This document shows, in pieces, positions 60,897 to 64,000 of a DNA stretch of 64,000 bases; positions within the stretch are counted from its first letter, which is position 1; each line of letters opens with the position of its first letter. The stretch is taken from contig JAHBUX010000001.1 of the NCBI GenBank assembly GCA_019637855.1, positions 81,337-145,336 on the forward strand, written 5' to 3'. This DNA comes from Bdellovibrionales bacterium (lineage in GTDB: Bacteria > Bdellovibrionota > Bdellovibrionia > Bdellovibrionales > UBA1609). The notes below the pieces were generated by a model. It was not told the DNA's origin and searched no databases. It saw only the letters and a program-made list of their open reading frames with translations. A program made the translations under genes and the position numbers.

Positions 60897-61454
60897 TCAA
60901 TTCGCAGGAATAATGGCCCTTATAGACTTGGTCTGATCGATGGTGAACGAGAACCAATCCGACGGGCTAGGCGTAAAGTGAGCGTGAGCGCCCGCTCGGA
61001 ATGTAGTCGCCGTTACCCGCGCCGTTGAGGCACCATCCAAATCGTGTCCCGCAGACTCAGTACACCGCCATGCGATAAAGGTTCCGGGACACAGTGAATT
61101 ACAAAGCCGAGAGCAATCCTCGCTCCCCTGTGGGAAACCCGCCGGCGGAGCAAAATCGTTATCGAAACCAAGGTTGAAATGCACAGTGCCCTGAGGTTGG
61201 TAGTTAAGCGCGTTCAAACGAGTGGTGTACTGACCTGTTTCTGAGCGATGAATTTCTTCGGCCGCATAGATATCCGCAAGACCTGATTTGGCCTGACTGA
61301 TTTGCGTGCGTCTGACGAATTCGTCGTAGTTTACAGCTCCGATCGTAGCCAAAACGCCGATGATGGAAACTATGAGCATAAGTTCAATAAGGCTGAAGCC
61401 GCTAGCGCGGTGAGTAGGCTTGAGATGACCTGTACATTTCAGCTGAGAACCCAT
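60897..61454 (-). CDS. Type IV pilin-like protein
   Basis: A 185-residue prepilin. The leader ends in G and is followed by FSLIELMLIVSIIGVLATIG, with Glu at mature position 5, the signature for PilD processing and methylation. Two pairs of Cys in CSRLCNSLC may form disulfides. It is a candidate subunit of type IV pili used for attachment. It stands alone here, without assembly genes. Confidence 0.9.
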   Translation of the reverse strand: MGSQLKCTGHLKPTHRASGFSLIELMLIVSIIGVLATIGAVNYDEFVRRTQISQAKSGLADIYAAEEIHRSETGQYTTRLNALNYQPQGTVHFNLGFDNDFAPPAGFPQGSEDCSRLCNSLCPGTFIAWRCTESAGHDLDGASTARVTATTFRAGAHAHFTPSPSDWFSFTIDQTKSIRAIIPAN

Positions 61455-61554
61455 CCCACTTAGTGGAACGCGGCAATAGGGAGTGTGTCAACTGGTCAAG
61501 ATTCTATAAACAGACTCTACAAAGGTTAGGAGACACAGCGCCAGGCCTAAAGAA

Positions 61555-62238
61555 CTAAGCCTTACTGTACTCGTCGTGGAAACGCCACCATGAGTAGGGA
61601 TCAGATTGCGGGCGCCCCTTGGGGGTTTTCTCCCACTTCTCTTGGCGGCCGAGGGGAGTGAGATCTAAAAGCGTCCATGCCGGACCCAACGACTCCACAC
61701 CGCGAGCTCCGATAAAATAAGTGCGGTAAATCTTGTCACCGTCCCGCAAAAAGACGCTTAGACCGTGATGCTCTTCGCCCTTTTTGTTGATCAACCCCAA
61801 GTCTTGGTTAAACGTCGACTTGGCAGACGAATACCAAGGGAACTTCCACTCCATACGCTTTTGATGGCGCTGAATGCTCTTGTAGGGCGCGCGCGAAACC
61901 ATCGCATAAGAAGTGTCGCGAGCATGCAGATGCGCCGTGTGCGCCACTTGATCGGTGAAGAACGAACAACCGATACAGAAACGATCGTCTTCCGGATGAT
62001 ACATGAAATGATAAAGGATCAGCTGCGAGCGCCCCTCGAACAAATCGATAAGACTCACTTTGCCCTTAGGGCCGTCAAATACGTAATCCTTCTCAATCTC
62101 CACCATCGGCATCTGTCGACGTTGTGCCGCAAGTTTGTCATGCGCTCGCGTGAGCTTCTTCTCTTTAGCCAACATTTTGCGGCTAGCGGATTCCCATTTC
62201 TTTTGCGACACGATCTTCGGCAAAGCAGACTTTTTCAT
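61555..62238 (-). CDS. DUF899 thioredoxin-like protein
   Basis: A 227-residue protein. VSQKKWESASRKMLAKEK at the N-terminus and FEGRSQLILYHFMYHPEDDRFCIGCSFFTDQV followed by RAPYKSIQRHQKRMEWKFPW are characteristic of DUF899, a thioredoxin-fold family with a Cys-x-x-Cys in FCIGCSF. Its role is presumed redox, without a known substrate. It is divergent from the AlkD-like gene. Confidence 0.85.
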   Translation of the reverse strand: MKKSALPKIVSQKKWESASRKMLAKEKKLTRAHDKLAAQRRQMPMVEIEKDYVFDGPKGKVSLIDLFEGRSQLILYHFMYHPEDDRFCIGCSFFTDQVAHTAHLHARDTSYAMVSRAPYKSIQRHQKRMEWKFPWYSSAKSTFNQDLGLINKKGEEHHGLSVFLRDGDKIYRTYFIGARGVESLGPAWTLLDLTPLGRQEKWEKTPKGRPQSDPYSWWRFHDEYSKA

Positions 62239-62315
62239 ACCCCTTGAAATAGCAGAACGCGGCGGTAAATACCATTCGTATTGACCGCCTTGGTGCTTCC
62301 TGACAATCGTGCGTT

Positions 62316-63062
62316 GTGACTAAATACCTTAAAGAAGTCGAACTGCGTCTATCAGCTATTGAACGAGTTCAACCGCCGCCGCAATGGAAGGGTGAAAACT
62401 ACATTGGAGGCGGGGCCTCTGATTTGCGTTACTTAAACCTCAAAATACCTCTGGTACGACGAGAGTTCAAAAAAGGATTCTCATTCTCAAATCTTCCCAC
62501 AGAAGAGCAGTGGGCAATTTGGGATTATATTTGGCAAAACTCACGCATTTTTGAAGTTATGCTGATGTCGTCCTACTGGGCGGCGTCGCGACCGGTGGAA
62601 GAGCTGGTCCAGCACCACAAAGTCATCTTGGGGTGGCTAAAACACGTCGACAACTGGGCGCACTCCGATGAGCTCAGCGCTCACTATGCCAAAATGCTGG
62701 AGCTCGATCGCCGTAAGTTCCTACCCGTCTTTCAAAAATGGAATACCTCTAGCGAGCCCTGGTTCAAACGCCAATCGATGGTGGGCCTTTTGTTCTATTC
62801 GCGTTTTCGGAGAAAGGCTTTGCCCTGCTCTACGATCTTGAAGTTTGTTGAACGCCACATCGATGACGATCACTACTACGTGCAAAAGGGTGTGGGCTGG
62901 ACTCTACGCGAATGCTGGAATCTGTATCCGACGGCGACTTTTACCTATCTAAAAAAGAACGCTCACCGCGTACCCCCAGGCGCTTGGACTGCGGCCACCG
63001 AAAAGCTGAGTACAAAGGACAAAGCCATGCTCACGTCGCTGCGACGGACAAAAAGACGCTAG
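62316..63062 (+). CDS. AlkD-like DNA alkylation repair protein
   Basis: A 248-residue all-helical protein built of HEAT-like repeats. DLRYLNLKIPLVRREFKKGF, IWDYIWQNSRIFEVMLMSSY, HVDNWAHSDELS and GVGWTLRECWNLYP fit the AlkC/AlkD family, which excises alkylated bases without base flipping. Starts at GTG without a visible ribosome site. Convergent with the lipoprotein gene, one base apart. Confidence 0.8.
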   Translation: MTKYLKEVELRLSAIERVQPPPQWKGENYIGGGASDLRYLNLKIPLVRREFKKGFSFSNLPTEEQWAIWDYIWQNSRIFEVMLMSSYWAASRPVEELVQHHKVILGWLKHVDNWAHSDELSAHYAKMLELDRRKFLPVFQKWNTSSEPWFKRQSMVGLLFYSRFRRKALPCSTILKFVERHIDDDHYYVQKGVGWTLRECWNLYPTATFTYLKKNAHRVPPGAWTAATEKLSTKDKAMLTSLRRTKRR

Positions 63063-63662
63063 TTAATAACGGTAACCAAAGGCAGCTCCCGCAAAGACGT
63101 TGGAGCTGATCTTCACATCTTTAGTCATGCTAAACAGACTTGAAGCCTCCATCGAAAGCAGCCAATTAGGATCGAGCCAAAAACGCGCACCCAACGTGGC
63201 CTGGCCATAAACATATTGAGCCCTGCCAACAGTGAAATGCATTTTGCCCGTGTCTTCATCTTTGAATTCAAGCGGATCGGTTTTCACGCTCACCACACGC
63301 ACCATGCTATAGGGCTCAAAAAATCCCGATTTGTAACTCATAAGCAAGTCCCCGTAGTAGTGACTGCCGCCAATCGATGTTCCAGCACCCAAAGCGCCGG
63401 CAAGAGAAAGACCGCTCTCTTGATTGATAAAGGCATATTTGAAACGAATGCCCAAACTTAAAGACTCCCACTGCACGCCGAAATCAAAGTCTTTACCTAT
63501 TCCACGAGTGTACTTGATCACATAGCCGGCCTGGCCGAAACCGCCCAGCCATTCGTTTTTATCGTCCCCGACAGTGCGCGCCGTCTCTTGCGAGACCAAA
63601 GGACCAACGGCGCATGCGGATAAGAAACACATCGAAAGTAGAGCCAGACAGATTTTGTTCAT
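63063..63662 (-). CDS. Outer-membrane lipoprotein with barrel-like strands
   Basis: About 199 residues from the second ATG. Lipoprotein signal (MNKICLALLSMCFLSAC). The body is alternating beta strands (FGVQWESLSLGIRFKYAFI, GSHYYGDLLMSYKS, YGQATLGARFWLD, SSLFSMTKDVKI) ending in FGYRY, an outer membrane type aromatic end. Could be a small barrel with a lipid anchor. Function unknown. Confidence 0.65.
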   Translation of the reverse strand: MNKICLALLSMCFLSACAVGPLVSQETARTVGDDKNEWLGGFGQAGYVIKYTRGIGKDFDFGVQWESLSLGIRFKYAFINQESGLSLAGALGAGTSIGGSHYYGDLLMSYKSGFFEPYSMVRVVSVKTDPLEFKDEDTGKMHFTVGRAQYVYGQATLGARFWLDPNWLLSMEASSLFSMTKDVKISSNVFAGAAFGYRY

Positions 63663-63802
63663 AGGCAAGTATTAGACTGGACCAAAGAGCTCGTCAAACC
63701 GCTGCTGACGAGACGCGCTTCGACGGGTCGAACGTCCGGAATCGCAATCGATATATTGTGCGCCGCCGAACAAATACCGACATATCTCTAGAGGAAAACT
63801 GC

Positions 63803-64000
63803 ATGCTCAAATTCTTATCGATCACGCTCATCCTGCTTTCATCCACCACTGTCCTTGCCGCCGAAAAAAAATCGTCGAGCAAAAAAGACAGCTCGATTAA
63901 CGGCGAAGCGTTTTTAACCTACGACAGCGGCAAATACGAATTCGAAGACAAGGGTGACAAAGGCTCTTTCAATGCCGGTGGATTGGGCGTACGTGCGGGC
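63803..64000 (+). CDS. Exported protein, 5' part
   Basis: ATG with GAGGAAA upstream; the frame stays open to the end of the window (66 codons). Signal peptide MLKFLSITLILLSSTTVLAA, then a Lys/Ser-rich stretch and FLTYDSGKYEFEDKG, a beta-like start. Likely an outer-membrane protein by its signal and the repeated aromatic residues; the rest lies outside. Confidence 0.7.
   Translation, partial: MLKFLSITLILLSSTTVLAAEKKSSSKKDSSINGEAFLTYDSGKYEFEDKGDKGSFNAGGLGVRAG

Noticed and set aside
1..64000. CRISPR array
   Set aside because: No regularly spaced direct repeats or cas genes were seen in either strand.

Overview
The window reads as a chromosome segment of a predatory or environmental Bdellovibrionota-type bacterium. 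This is an inference from gene style: many exported or outer-membrane hypothetical proteins, a bacteriohemerythrin, a type IV pilin, RadD and DEAD-box helicases, and a tmRNA tag ending in YALAA. No rRNA or tRNA gene was found; the only stable RNA recognised is the tmRNA (ssrA) at 59429-59787 on the minus strand.

Layout. (1) 1-17.8 kb is ordinary chromosome: small enzymes, an RNA helicase, RadD, an operon of exported paralogues, a hemerythrin, a repeat-rich lipoprotein next to an OmpA-type protein, and a histidine kinase/response regulator pair. (2) 18.18-25.42 kb is a compact biosynthetic-type cluster. A MATE exporter, a beta-propeller protein and a 22-residue peptide gene followed by a hairpin with a T-run lie on the minus strand. 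An FMN-reductase-like protein, a GTP cyclohydrolase II homologue, a second WD40 protein and an FGE/SUMF1-fold protein lie divergently on the plus strand. The GCH II + WD-repeat + FGE-like set matches ToxB/ToxC/ToxD of azapteridine (toxoflavin) biosynthesis. The short peptide gene is what makes the cluster unusual. (3) 25.42-59.44 kb is an integrative conjugative element inserted at the 3' end of ssrA, with a 9-bp direct repeat at both ends. Its cargo includes a giant membrane P-loop ATPase coupled to an MscS channel, an APC transporter with universal-stress domains, a hibernation-factor-like protein and a second MscS. Next comes a putative peptide-signalling operon: NtrC-type regulator, small exported protein, HExxH peptide-hydroxylase-like enzyme, oligopeptide-binding protein and histidine kinase. 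The transfer module follows (VirB2, B3, B4, B5, B6, B8, B9, B10, VirD4, lipoprotein), then a nested inverted-repeat oriT candidate, an autoregulated Xre repressor and a large serine recombinase. (4) 59.4-64 kb is chromosome again: tmRNA, two exported coiled-coil proteins, a pilin, a DUF899 protein, an AlkD-like protein and envelope proteins.

A degenerate copy of the ssrA 3' end at 18183-18219 suggests that the biosynthetic cluster is itself an older island in the same site, so two islands may sit in tandem at ssrA.

How the element may work: the serine recombinase integrates it at ssrA and Xre represses the recombinase operon. The NtrC regulator, under an apparent sigma-54 promoter, would be activated by the kinase when the binding protein captures a modified peptide, and would raise its own operon and possibly transfer. 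That circuit is inferred from gene order and families, not demonstrated.
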